DNA of 6,430 bases, taken from assembly GCA_014382645.1 (NCBI GenBank), contig JACNJI010000262.1, positions 1 through 6,430 of the forward strand. Direction: 5' to 3'. Made by a program: the position numbers and the translations under genes. This DNA comes from Verrucomicrobiota bacterium. Its GTDB lineage: Bacteria > Verrucomicrobiota > Verrucomicrobiia > Opitutales > Seribacteraceae. Positions 1-6,430 of the stretch are shown piece by piece (within the stretch, counting starts at the first letter, position 1; each line of letters begins with the position of its first letter). The notes below the pieces were generated by a model that worked only from the letters and a program-made list of their open reading frames with translations, ran no database searches and was not told where the DNA came from.

Positions 1-1273
1 TCTCGGCGGAAGCAGTGGCAAGCTTGTCACCTCGCACCTTCACAAGTTTGGCACTGATCTCAAGCTGATCCCCAGGCACTACGGGACTACGAAACTTCAC
101 CTTGTCGGCGCTCATAAAGAACGCCACCTTTCCTTCCGCTGATCCGCGACGCAGGAGCAACACCCCGGCCGCCTGGGCCATGGCTTCCAATTGAAGCACA
201 CCCGGCATTACCGGATGCCCCGGGAAATGTCCCGGAAAAAAGGGTTCGTTGATGCTCACGTTCTTTATCGCAACCAAGCTTTTCTCGCCATCAATGGACA
301 CCACTTTATCGATCATCACGAAGGGAAAACGATGGGGAAGCACATCAAGCACTCGTCGTATGTCGAGTGCGGTCTCATGAGCCTCTACATGAGTTTTACC
401 TTTCTGTTTTTGGATCGCTCCAGCCTTCTTTTTCCCAGTGCCTGCCATACGCTCGGCTAACTTGGCGGTAATCTCAGAATTTAGAGCATGACCGGGGCGG
501 ACACAGACTAGATGGGCTTTTAATGACTTTCCCAGAAGAGTCACGTCGCCAATTACATCGAGAATCTTGTGTCTCACGAACTCGTCTTCGAAGCGGAGGG
601 GTTCCTTAGATAGAATTTTGTCACCCTTGATGACAATGGCACTGTCCAAGCTACCGCCCTGAATCTTTCCTAATTTCAAGAGTTCCTCGATATCCTCAAA
701 AATAGTAAACGTGCGAGCAGGAGCAATTTGAGTGACATAGGTCTCAGGATCAATGTCGATGGATAAATGTTGCACGTGAATGCCTCGATCATCGGCGGAA
801 GTACAGGTAATGCGGAACCCATCGTAGGGGAGCGCTATAATGGAACGATTCCCTGATGTCACGGATATGGGTTCGTCCAAGACGAAATATTCCCGATCGG
901 CTTCTTGTTCGACTGGTTCGGCCTCTTGCACCAAGTTTACGAATGGCCGTGCGGAACCGTCCATAATCGGAGGTTCGCTGGCATCCAATTCCACCACAGC
1001 ATTATCCACCCCGCAACCGGCAAGGGCACTCATGACATGCTCGATGGTATGCACTTTGGCATTTCCTTCGCTGATGGTAGTGCTTCGCACAAAATCAGTC
1101 GCATTTTCAGATTTTGGCCGAATTTCGGGTTTCCCGAAAAGGTCCAACCGACGAAAGACGATACCTGCGTTCACCTCGGCAGGCTTTAGGGTGAGCGTAA
1201 CAGCTTCACCCGTATGGAGTGATTTCCCCTTAAGGCTGCGTTCCCTTAAAATTGACCTTTGCTTAGCCGCCAT
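1..1273 (-). CDS. lpxC/fabZ: Bifunctional UDP-3-O-acyl-N-acetylglucosamine deacetylase / 3-hydroxyacyl-ACP dehydratase (LpxC-FabZ fusion), C-terminus cut by window edge
   Basis: The reading frame is open from the ATG at 1273 to the window edge (424 residues). Residues 1 to about 275 are LpxC, the zinc deacetylase that commits UDP-acyl-GlcNAc to lipid A. Visible are SLHTGE near the start, HTIEH with E78 as catalytic base and H79 as zinc ligand, RHKILD with ligands H235 and D239, and RPGHALN with catalytic H262. These positions match E. coli LpxC within a few residues. A basic, Lys/Ala/Gly-rich linker (about 277-300) leads to FabZ, which dehydrates 3-hydroxyacyl-ACP: PHRFPF, then [12 protein letters not shown] with catalytic H349, then LEAMAQ with E363, at the family's 14-residue spacing. 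About 25-35 FabZ residues lie outside the window. The start is supported because MAAKQRS aligns with the KQRT start of E. coli LpxC. The nearest Shine-Dalgarno-like AGGA (1288-1291) is 14 bases away, so it is weak. The fusion is known in Bacteroidota and related phyla. Confidence 0.96.
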   Translation of the reverse strand, partial: MAAKQRSILRERSLKGKSLHTGEAVTLTLKPAEVNAGIVFRRLDLFGKPEIRPKSENATDFVRSTTISEGNAKVHTIEHVMSALAGCGVDNAVVELDASEPPIMDGSARPFVNLVQEAEPVEQEADREYFVLDEPISVTSGNRSIIALPYDGFRITCTSADDRGIHVQHLSIDIDPETYVTQIAPARTFTIFEDIEELLKLGKIQGGSLDSAIVIKGDKILSKEPLRFEDEFVRHKILDVIGDVTLLGKSLKAHLVCVRPGHALNSEITAKLAERMAGTGKKKAGAIQKQKGKTHVEAHETALDIRRVLDVLPHRFPFVMIDKVVSIDGEKSLVAIKNVSINEPFFPGHFPGHPVMPGVLQLEAMAQAAGVLLLRRGSAEGKVAFFMSADKVKFRSPVVPGDQLEISAKLVKVRGDKLATASAE

Positions 1274-1465
1274 ACACGGGGAAATAGTCCTACGCGAAGC
1301 TTGTTGGACTGTAAAGCCGTAAGCTTGATGAAGTTTCTCCTCAAGGCTTGCAAGACGAGTCGGTGGCCAGTAAATACAAGATTTAGGGAAATGGCCATTA
1401 TCAGTAAAACGAAGCGAAAGTACTTCAAGCGAATGTACTACCGAAAGATGGAGACACTCCTTCGG
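1274..1465 (-). promoter_or_regulatory. Leader of lpxC/fabZ, open in the lpxC frame but without a usual start codon
   Basis: This is the stretch just upstream of lpxC/fabZ. In the lpxC frame it stays open for 64 codons, back to a TGA at 1466-1468, yet contains no ATG, GTG, TTG or CTG, so the gene cannot be extended into it with a common start. A GAGGAG sequence (1337-1342) resembles a strong ribosome binding site but is 63 bases from the lpxC ATG and precedes no ATG, GTG or TTG. A GATAAT-like hexamer lies near 1400-1405, but I see no convincing -35 partner at 16-18 bases. The lpxC promoter is expected in this gap, because the hairpin at 1562-1600 separates it from the gene upstream. Its exact position is not resolved. 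Confidence 0.3.
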
Positions 1466-1561
1466 TCAAATTCATACAAGAAAACGATTAGCCGTTTCAT
1501 AATAGCGATTTGCTTTGTCGTCTCGGCAATTCTTGCCGGACTGCTTTATCTCGGAAAGTAA
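1391..1561 (+). CDS. Possible small single-pass membrane protein, unrecognised
   Basis: I do not recognise this frame. From the ATG at 1391 it gives 56 residues: a strongly basic N-terminal half rich in Lys, Arg and Tyr, then one hydrophobic segment ([18 protein letters not shown]) and a short LGK end, the pattern of a small membrane protein with its basic side in the cytoplasm. For: the hydrophobic segment is well formed, and the TAA is followed at once by a hairpin (1562-1600), as in two convergent genes sharing a terminator. Against: no good ribosome binding site (AGGGA sits only about two bases before this ATG), several other in-frame ATGs (1259, 1328, 1433, 1448), and part of the frame mirrors the open lpxC leader on the other strand. 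The start is a guess. A 37-residue form from 1448 keeps the whole membrane segment. Confidence 0.3.
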   Translation: MAIISKTKRKYFKRMYYRKMETLLRSNSYKKTISRFIIAICFVVSAILAGLLYLGK

Positions 1562-1600
1562 TTCCTAAGTGAACTGTGAGGTTCTCTTTTCACTCAGGAA
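1562..1600. terminator. Hairpin between convergent reading frames, possible terminator
   Basis: The arms TTCCTAAGTGAA (1562-1573) and TTCACTCAGGAA (1589-1600) pair over 12 bases around a 15-base loop. On the minus strand the only irregular pair is a G-U, so the stem is complete there. On the plus strand the same position is an A-C mismatch. The hairpin therefore suits minus-strand transcripts slightly better, where it overlaps the stop codon of the LRR gene (1590-1592). No long T tract follows on either strand (only TTACTTT on the minus side), so intrinsic termination is plausible but not typical. Confidence 0.5.
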
Positions 1601-3185
1601 CAAGTGTTGCTTTGTCGTCGAATTCTCCAGACTTTAAAGTTTTAGACCAGGTCAGATAGCTAGCGATTTTATCCTCAGGAGCCAAGGTGTCGTCTCGAAC
1701 AAAGTCATACAATCGTTCGTAGAGATTAACCTTTAGATAATTCCCTAAACGAAGGTTGGCTGCCTTATCCCCCATCAATACGGTAAGAAGAGGCCCTATC
1801 TCCATTGCTCGAGGATGTTGCTTGCCGAGGGTAACTCGAATGGAAGCTTCTCGAAACTGCTCTAGGATATCAAGGGTTTCGGCATCCTTCAAATCAAGAT
1901 TGTTGTTAGCAATACCCAAACGAGATAGCTCCGGATATTGTTTGGAGTTCATCGCCTTCTGATCGATCAATTTCTTGATGGGACTGATGTCGGATACGAA
2001 GTTGCCGGAAAGAGCTAGTACTCGAAGTTCGCCCAGATTGGCAACGGGCTGAATGTCCGTGAAATGATTGTGCTGCAAATGGAGTTCGCGTAGCGAAGTC
2101 AGTTTCCTTAATGCACGCAAATCACCGAGCCGATTTTCGCTAAGGTAAAGGTATTCGAGATTGGTCATGTCGAAAAGCCCGCGAACGTCCGACAGGTGGT
2201 TGTCGGACAATACTAATCTCCGAAGAGAAGAGAAGTCCTTGAAATCGTTGGCGTTCTTTAGTTCGTTCGCTCCAAGAAGTAGAATCTGAATGCTCGGCAA
2301 ATTAGACATGGAAGACAGTTCGGTGATTCGATTCTCGAAAAGATATAATTCTTTCAAACGAGAAAGACCTTGGAGTGCGCCAAAGGGATCATGATCGCGC
2401 TTCTCATTGCCGCTGAAGTCGGAAAAGGGTTCATTGGTATCGAAGGATTTGTTCTTATTCTGATCCTCGTAAGGTTCCGGCGCTCCCAGCTGGTTTCCTT
2501 GAAGATGAAGAACTTCTAGGTTTTTGAGTTTGGAAATTCCTTCGAGATCGAGAAGACGATTGTTGGAGGCATCCAACATTCGTAGCGCACTGTAATTGCC
2601 AATGCCACTCAGTCCTCGGAGACGGTTGTTCGCGACTCGAAGTTCCTCTAGTTTCCATGGCGCATTTTGCCGCTTTGTATGAATGGAAAGCAACTCGACC
2701 TTCAGTGCGTAGTTTTGCAAGGGTGTAAGTCGAGGAGACTCAGATTCTATTCTTATTTCATTAATCCGGCTAGTCATTCTTATGCCGGCCAAGAGACCTA
2801 CGGAATCCAATTTCTTTAGGTCACGAATACGATTCCCTGACAAATCCAATCGGCGCAGGTGGGGCAATTCCGTAATCGGAGATATATCCTCGATATGGTT
2901 GTCCCTAAGAACCAGTGAAGTAAGGTTTTTGGCTGCTTCAAGGCCGGTCAGATCACGAATGCGGGCTCCACTCAATTCAAATCGCAAGAGTTTTTCGGCA
3001 ACCAGTTCCTCAGTCAATTCACCTTGATCCACTAAAAGCGCTCGACTGAGGGCTTCCTCCAAGGCCGGTTCAGGAACAAAAAGAGGTTTTGCCTCGAGGG
3101 ACAAGCATGCCAATACTGAAGCATACGCGATTGAACGCACAATCAAACGATTAGCGGACCAACCTCTGACGGGAAGAAGAATCAT
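1590..3185 (-). CDS. Predicted exported leucine-rich-repeat protein with EF-hand-like calcium loops
   Basis: 531 residues. The N-terminus has basic residues and a hydrophobic stretch (about 14-30, IVRSIAYASVLACLSL), which suggests export. Cleavage could follow A32, or C27 could be a lipidated cysteine, though VLAC is a weak lipobox. VPEPALEEAL (37-46) resembles the cap before LRRs in internalin-like proteins. About 11-12 repeats of some 22 residues follow, of the type LxxLxLSxNxIxDLxxLxxL, at about 66-129, 178-233 and 277-440. Residues 130-177 break the pattern, and 234-276 carry two acidic loops. The last 80 or so residues are not LRR and I do not recognise them. Such proteins usually bind other proteins or surface ligands; none can be named here. 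The start is uncertain: the ATG at 3185 has no ribosome binding site, while TTG at 3146 has AGAGGT 14 bases upstream and would give a more regular signal peptide. The gene follows pyc by 33 bases. Confidence 0.88.
   Translation of the reverse strand: MILLPVRGWSANRLIVRSIAYASVLACLSLEAKPLFVPEPALEEALSRALLVDQGELTEELVAEKLLRFELSGARIRDLTGLEAAKNLTSLVLRDNHIEDISPITELPHLRRLDLSGNRIRDLKKLDSVGLLAGIRMTSRINEIRIESESPRLTPLQNYALKVELLSIHTKRQNAPWKLEELRVANNRLRGLSGIGNYSALRMLDASNNRLLDLEGISKLKNLEVLHLQGNQLGAPEPYEDQNKNKSFDTNEPFSDFSGNEKRDHDPFGALQGLSRLKELYLFENRITELSSMSNLPSIQILLLGANELKNANDFKDFSSLRRLVLSDNHLSDVRGLFDMTNLEYLYLSENRLGDLRALRKLTSLRELHLQHNHFTDIQPVANLGELRVLALSGNFVSDISPIKKLIDQKAMNSKQYPELSRLGIANNNLDLKDAETLDILEQFREASIRVTLGKQHPRAMEIGPLLTVLMGDKAANLRLGNYLKVNLYERLYDFVRDDTLAPEDKIASYLTWSKTLKSGEFDDKATLVPE
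2385..2465 (-). other. Insert with two tandem EF-hand-like calcium loops in the LRR protein
   Basis: Residues 241-252 read DQNKNKSFDTNE, with oxygen-bearing side chains at loop positions 1, 3, 5, 7, 9 and 12 (D, N, N, S, D, E) as in a canonical EF-hand loop, although position 6 is Lys instead of the usual Gly. A second, weaker loop begins at D256 (D, S, N, K, D at positions 1, 3, 5, 7, 9) and lacks the final Glu. The EPY/EPF/DPF spacing around them gives a repeated acidic, calcium-loop-like module. It lies between the leucine ladder ending near 233 and the repeat resuming at about 277, so it should protrude from the solenoid. Calcium binding is inferred from the pattern only. Confidence 0.6.
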
Positions 3186-3188
3186 TAG

Positions 3189-3217
3189 ATTATAAAGTCG
3201 ACCGCGATCAGCAAAAG
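3189..3217 (-). promoter_or_regulatory. Possible promoter between pyc and the LRR gene
   Basis: A perfect TATAAT (3194 to 3189, minus strand) lies in the 33-base gap after pyc. No good -35 is present: at 16-17 bases there is only TTTTGC or CTTTTG. Transcription from it would begin near 3182, at the annotated ATG itself. That would mean either a leaderless message or that translation really starts downstream, for example at TTG 3146. A chance AT-rich hexamer is also possible. Confidence 0.25.
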
Positions 3218-3218
3218 T

Positions 3219-6200
3219 TTAGCGAAAACGGGCAACAAGATCCTTTGATTCGACCGAGTCTCCTACATTCACCAAAATTGCGTCCACGACACCGTCGGCT
3301 TGAGCGTAGATAGTGGTCTGCATCTTCATGGCTTCAAGCACGGCGATCTTGTCACCCTTTTTAACGGACTTACCCACACTCGTGGCAACGCTGCTGATCA
3401 TTGCCGGTATTGGAGCTCCGAGATGCATCGGATTGGCGGGGTCGGCCTTCTCTCGAGCCTTGGTGTCACCCTTGACGGACTTGTCGGGCACCAATGTCTG
3501 ACGCGCTTTTCCATTGAGTTCGAAAGAGAGCACGCGAATTCCCTTTTCGTCTGGTTCTCCAACATGCAAAAGTTTGATAAAGAGGGTTTTACCTTCCTCG
3601 ATTTCAACAGAAATTTCCTCGCCTGGCTCAAGCCCATGAAAAAAGGCTGTTGTGGGTAGCACGGAAACATCGCTGAACTTTGCCCGGAAGGCAACGAAGT
3701 CCTGATGCACTTTCGGGTACATGATATGGGAGAAGAGCTCGTCGTCACTCACTTTACGACCCAACTTCTTGGCAATGGCAGACCTTTCCTTCACGAGATC
3801 AAGTTTGGGTACGGAAGCCCCTGGCCGTCCATGGATCGGCTTACGCTTACCCAATATGGCTTTTCTTACCTTAGTGGGCCAACCACCGAGAGGTTGCCCT
3901 AGGTTGCCCGAAAGCAGGTCTATGACCGACTCGGGAAAACCGGTTTCTTCGGGGAGATTGACCAAGTCATCAGGCTTTACACCCTTAGTGATGAGGAAGA
4001 TAGCGAGATCGCCGACGCTCTTGCTGCTAGGCGTCACCTTGACGATATTCCCGAGCAGGCGATTTACCTCTCGATAGGTTTTTACGACATCGGGCCAACG
4101 TTTGCCCAGGCCAAGAGCGGCCGCCTGCTCGCGAAGGTTAGTGTACTGCCCTCCAGGCATTTGATGCTGGTAGACCTCGGCGGTCCCAAAGGGGGGAGAA
4201 CTGTCGAAGGGGGCGTAATACTGGCGAACCGCTTCCCAGTAAATCGAAAGTTCGTTGAGACAATCCAGATCCAATCCGGTGGCCCTCGGTGAATTGCGTA
4301 ATGCATGGGCCACCGAGTTGAGGTTTGGCTGGCTGGTACCGCCCGACATCGAAGAAACTGCCAGATCTACCACGTCGACTCCTGCCTCAGCCGCTTTCAA
4401 TACGGAGGCCGATGCGATACCACTGGAATCGTGCGTGTGAAAATGAATGGGTATGCCCACCTCGTTTCGCAAAGCCTTTACCAGCTTGTAAGCGGCGAGC
4501 GGATGGCAAAGACCGGCCATATCTTTAATCGCAAGCAAATGGGCTCCCATCTTTTCGAGCTCCTTGGCCATATCGACGTAATAGGAGAGCAAATACTTCT
4601 CTTCCGCTTTGTCCGTGAAATCGCCCGTAAAACATATGGACGCCTCGCAAAGGGACTGTGTCTGTTCGTTGACGGTTTCCATGGCCACCTTCAGGTTGGG
4701 CAGGTAGTTCAAGGAGTCGAAAATCCTGAATATGTCCATGCCCGCCTCCGAGGCATGAATCACGAAATCCTTTACCACGTTGTCTGGGTAATTCGCGTAA
4801 CCCACGGCATTGGAACCGCGAAGAAGCATCTGAAAGAGGATGTTGGGAATCTTTTCGCGAAGGGTTCGCAATCGTTCGTATGGACACTCCCCGAGAAAAC
4901 GCATGCAGGTGTCGAAGGTGGCACCGCCCCACATTTCCAAACTGAATAGTTTCGAAGCTCTCCGCGCAATACAGTCGGCGACCTTGAGCATGTCGTAAGA
5001 CCGCATTCGGGCGGCAAACAAGGACTGGTGTGCATCGCGAAGAGTGGTATCGGTAACCAGCAAGCTCTTCTGCTTACGTACCCACTCCGAAAACTTTCCG
5101 GGGCCCATTTCAAGAAGTAAATCCTTAGTTCCCTTGGGAATTTCGGATTTGTGATCGTAGTCGGGTTCAATCAAGGGCAAGGGGGCACCGGAACGCTCCC
5201 TACCCTTTACCTGAGGATTCCCGTTCACCACGACATCTCCAAGGTAGCTCAACAGTTTGGAAGCCCGGTCTCGACGAGGTTTGAACCGGAAGAGAGCCGG
5301 CGTCTCGTCGATCATCGAGGTAGTCGCCTTTCCCGTGACGAATTTCTCTTGAGTAATGACGTTTTCCAGAAAAGGAATGTTGGTCTTGACCCCGCGAATA
5401 CGCATTTCCCGCAATGCCCTGTGCATTCTATCCAAAGCCAGAGACAGGTTGGGACCCGAGGCCGTTATTTTCACGAGTAAGGAATCGTAAAAAGGCGTAA
5501 TGATAGCCCCCGTCTCGCCCATGGCGCCATCGAGTCGTACTCCAAAACCAGCCGCCGAACGATAATTCAGAATCTTGCCGTAGTCGGGAGCGAAGTCCTT
5601 TTCGGGGTCCTCAGTGGTTACTCGGCATTGAACAGCGCAACCGTTGCGGGGGATTTGATCCTGTCGAGGAATAGCCACTTCCTCCCCATGCAAGGAAAAG
5701 CCCTCGGCAATTAGGATTTGAGAGCGTACAATATCTATACCCGTAATTTGCTCCGTCACCGTGTGCTCGACCTGGATACGGGGATTCATCTCGATGAAAA
5801 ACCACTCTCCCGTATCCATGTCCAAGAGGAACTCAACCGTACCCGCGTTGTCGTAGCCAATTCCCTTGGCAAGCCTCACGGCCGCTCCGCACAGTTCGGC
5901 AACCGTGTCATCGGGCAACCCAATGGAAGGAGCAACTTCAACTACTTTCTGGTAGCGCCGCTGGACCGAGCAATCCCGCTCGTGCAGGTGGACCACATTA
6001 CCATGCTTGTCTCCAATAATCTGCACTTCCAAATGCTTTGCTCGCCCAATGTAGCGCTCGAGAAACACCGCGGGGTTTCCAAATGCTTGATCCGCTTCGT
6101 TCCGAGCCTCCTCGATAGAGGCCATCAAATCCTTTTCTTCCCGCACTACCCTCATTCCTCGACCTCCACCGCCGAAAGCCGCTTTGATGATAAGGGGGAA

Positions 6201-6430
6201 ACCGATCTTCTTGGCCCACTTTCGAGCCTCGGCGGATTTGACTACCGGATCGGGCGTGGCCGGCAAGGTAGGCACACCCGCCAGATCGGCAGCCTTGCGG
6301 GCAGCTACCTTGTCGCCCATCTGCTCCAATAGTTCGGGCCGCGGTCCGACAAAGGTCAGTCCCGCCTCGGCGCAAGCGTGAGCGAAGAGAGCATTTTCGG
6401 AAAGAAATCCCCAGCCGGGCTGGATGAGGG
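3219..6430 (-). CDS. pyc: Pyruvate carboxylase, single-chain, N-terminus cut by window edge
   Basis: Biotin-dependent carboxylation of pyruvate to oxaloacetate, the anaplerotic reaction, in the cytoplasm. 1069 residues are visible, counted here from the first complete codon; about 85-90 are missing, for an expected total near 1155. The frame is open through the right edge, so the ATG at 6329 (MEQMGDK) is internal. Biotin carboxylase: GDKVAARK, IIKAAFGGGGRGMR (about 80-93), ERDCSVQRRYQKVVE, and FIEMNPRIQVEH, which holds the catalytic Glu and Arg. Carboxyltransferase: DTTLRDAHQS with metal ligand D460, MLLRGSNAVGY with R537 and Y544, IKDMAG with the Lys635 that is carbamylated in the family, HFHTHD with metal ligands H664 and H666, and VTPSSK with T799, the proton-transfer Thr equivalent to T882 of the R. 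etli enzyme. Biotin carrier: EAMKM with biotinyl K1035 (codon 3324-3326), 34 residues before the end. One oddity is QPGWGF where the family usually has HPGYGF. A 33-base gap precedes the LRR gene. Confidence 0.97.
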   Translation of the reverse strand, partial: LIQPGWGFLSENALFAHACAEAGLTFVGPRPELLEQMGDKVAARKAADLAGVPTLPATPDPVVKSAEARKWAKKIGFPLIIKAAFGGGGRGMRVVREEKDLMASIEEARNEADQAFGNPAVFLERYIGRAKHLEVQIIGDKHGNVVHLHERDCSVQRRYQKVVEVAPSIGLPDDTVAELCGAAVRLAKGIGYDNAGTVEFLLDMDTGEWFFIEMNPRIQVEHTVTEQITGIDIVRSQILIAEGFSLHGEEVAIPRQDQIPRNGCAVQCRVTTEDPEKDFAPDYGKILNYRSAAGFGVRLDGAMGETGAIITPFYDSLLVKITASGPNLSLALDRMHRALREMRIRGVKTNIPFLENVITQEKFVTGKATTSMIDETPALFRFKPRRDRASKLLSYLGDVVVNGNPQVKGRERSGAPLPLIEPDYDHKSEIPKGTKDLLLEMGPGKFSEWVRKQKSLLVTDTTLRDAHQSLFAARMRSYDMLKVADCIARRASKLFSLEMWGGATFDTCMRFLGECPYERLRTLREKIPNILFQMLLRGSNAVGYANYPDNVVKDFVIHASEAGMDIFRIFDSLNYLPNLKVAMETVNEQTQSLCEASICFTGDFTDKAEEKYLLSYYVDMAKELEKMGAHLLAIKDMAGLCHPLAAYKLVKALRNEVGIPIHFHTHDSSGIASASVLKAAEAGVDVVDLAVSSMSGGTSQPNLNSVAHALRNSPRATGLDLDCLNELSIYWEAVRQYYAPFDSSPPFGTAEVYQHQMPGGQYTNLREQAAALGLGKRWPDVVKTYREVNRLLGNIVKVTPSSKSVGDLAIFLITKGVKPDDLVNLPEETGFPESVIDLLSGNLGQPLGGWPTKVRKAILGKRKPIHGRPGASVPKLDLVKERSAIAKKLGRKVSDDELFSHIMYPKVHQDFVAFRAKFSDVSVLPTTAFFHGLEPGEEISVEIEEGKTLFIKLLHVGEPDEKGIRVLSFELNGKARQTLVPDKSVKGDTKAREKADPANPMHLGAPIPAMISSVATSVGKSVKKGDKIAVLEAMKMQTTIYAQADGVVDAILVNVGDSVESKDLVARFR

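Noticed and set aside
840..1322. Plus-strand frame of 160 codons antisense to lpxC
   Set aside because: It lies entirely opposite the well-supported LpxC N-terminal domain, has low-complexity Ser/Thr/Arg composition and matches no family that I know.
1246..1428. Minus-strand frame of 60 codons with a signal-peptide-like start, overlapping the lpxC start
   Set aside because: It begins with TTG without a ribosome binding site, turns basic and featureless after the first 20 residues, and overlaps lpxC by 28 bases.
1274..1589. tRNA, riboswitch or other structured RNA in the gap before lpxC
   Set aside because: No cloverleaf, no conserved riboswitch core and no repeat was found by eye. Only the 1562-1600 hairpin stands out.
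3186..3218. Terminator between pyc and the LRR gene
   Set aside because: Only the short palindrome GTCGAC is present, with no stable stem and T tract.
4305..4949. Plus-strand frame of 214 codons antisense to pyc
   Set aside because: It lies opposite the carboxyltransferase domain, whose motifs are intact. No ribosome binding site or recognisable domain was seen.
6327..6329. ATG at 6329 as the start of pyc
   Set aside because: The frame continues upstream to the window edge with conserved biotin carboxylase sequence (PGWGFLSEN), so this Met is internal and the gene is truncated by the window.
5718..6332. Plus-strand frame of 204 codons antisense to pyc
   Set aside because: It is a shadow of the biotin carboxylase domain, and its length follows from the codon use of the real gene.

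Overview
The window is ordinary Gram-negative chromosomal sequence of intermediate GC. Three protein-coding genes, all on the minus strand, fill almost all of it. The lpxC-fabZ fusion points to lipid-A-containing bacteria of the Verrucomicrobiota/PVC or Bacteroidota/FCB side. The secreted leucine-rich-repeat protein with Ca-loop insert fits Verrucomicrobiota best, but that placement is inference and no rRNA or other strong marker is present.

Layout, in the direction of minus-strand transcription (right to left): (1) 6430-3219, pyruvate carboxylase (pyc). It is cut at its N-terminus by the window edge but carries all catalytic motifs of the biotin carboxylase, carboxyltransferase and biotin carrier domains. 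(2) 3185-1590, a predicted exported protein of 531 residues with about 11-12 leucine-rich repeats and two EF-hand-like calcium loops inserted between repeats. It starts 33 bases after the pyc stop, so co-transcription is possible, although a TATAAT hexamer just before the start suggests its own promoter. (3) 1589-1274, a 316-base gap. It holds a hairpin overlapping the LRR stop codon, a weakly supported small membrane-protein ORF on the plus strand that converges on the hairpin, and the leader of the next gene. (4) 1273-1, lpxC-fabZ, cut at its C-terminus by the window edge.

The genes do not form one pathway. Pyc makes oxaloacetate from pyruvate. LpxC-FabZ combines the committed step of lipid A synthesis with the dehydratase that draws on the same 3-hydroxyacyl-ACP pool. 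The LRR protein is probably a cell-surface or periplasmic binding protein of unknown ligand. I found no mobile element, CRISPR array, tRNA, rRNA or clear new system. The most notable points are the calcium-loop insert in the LRR protein and the small convergent ORF with the shared hairpin.
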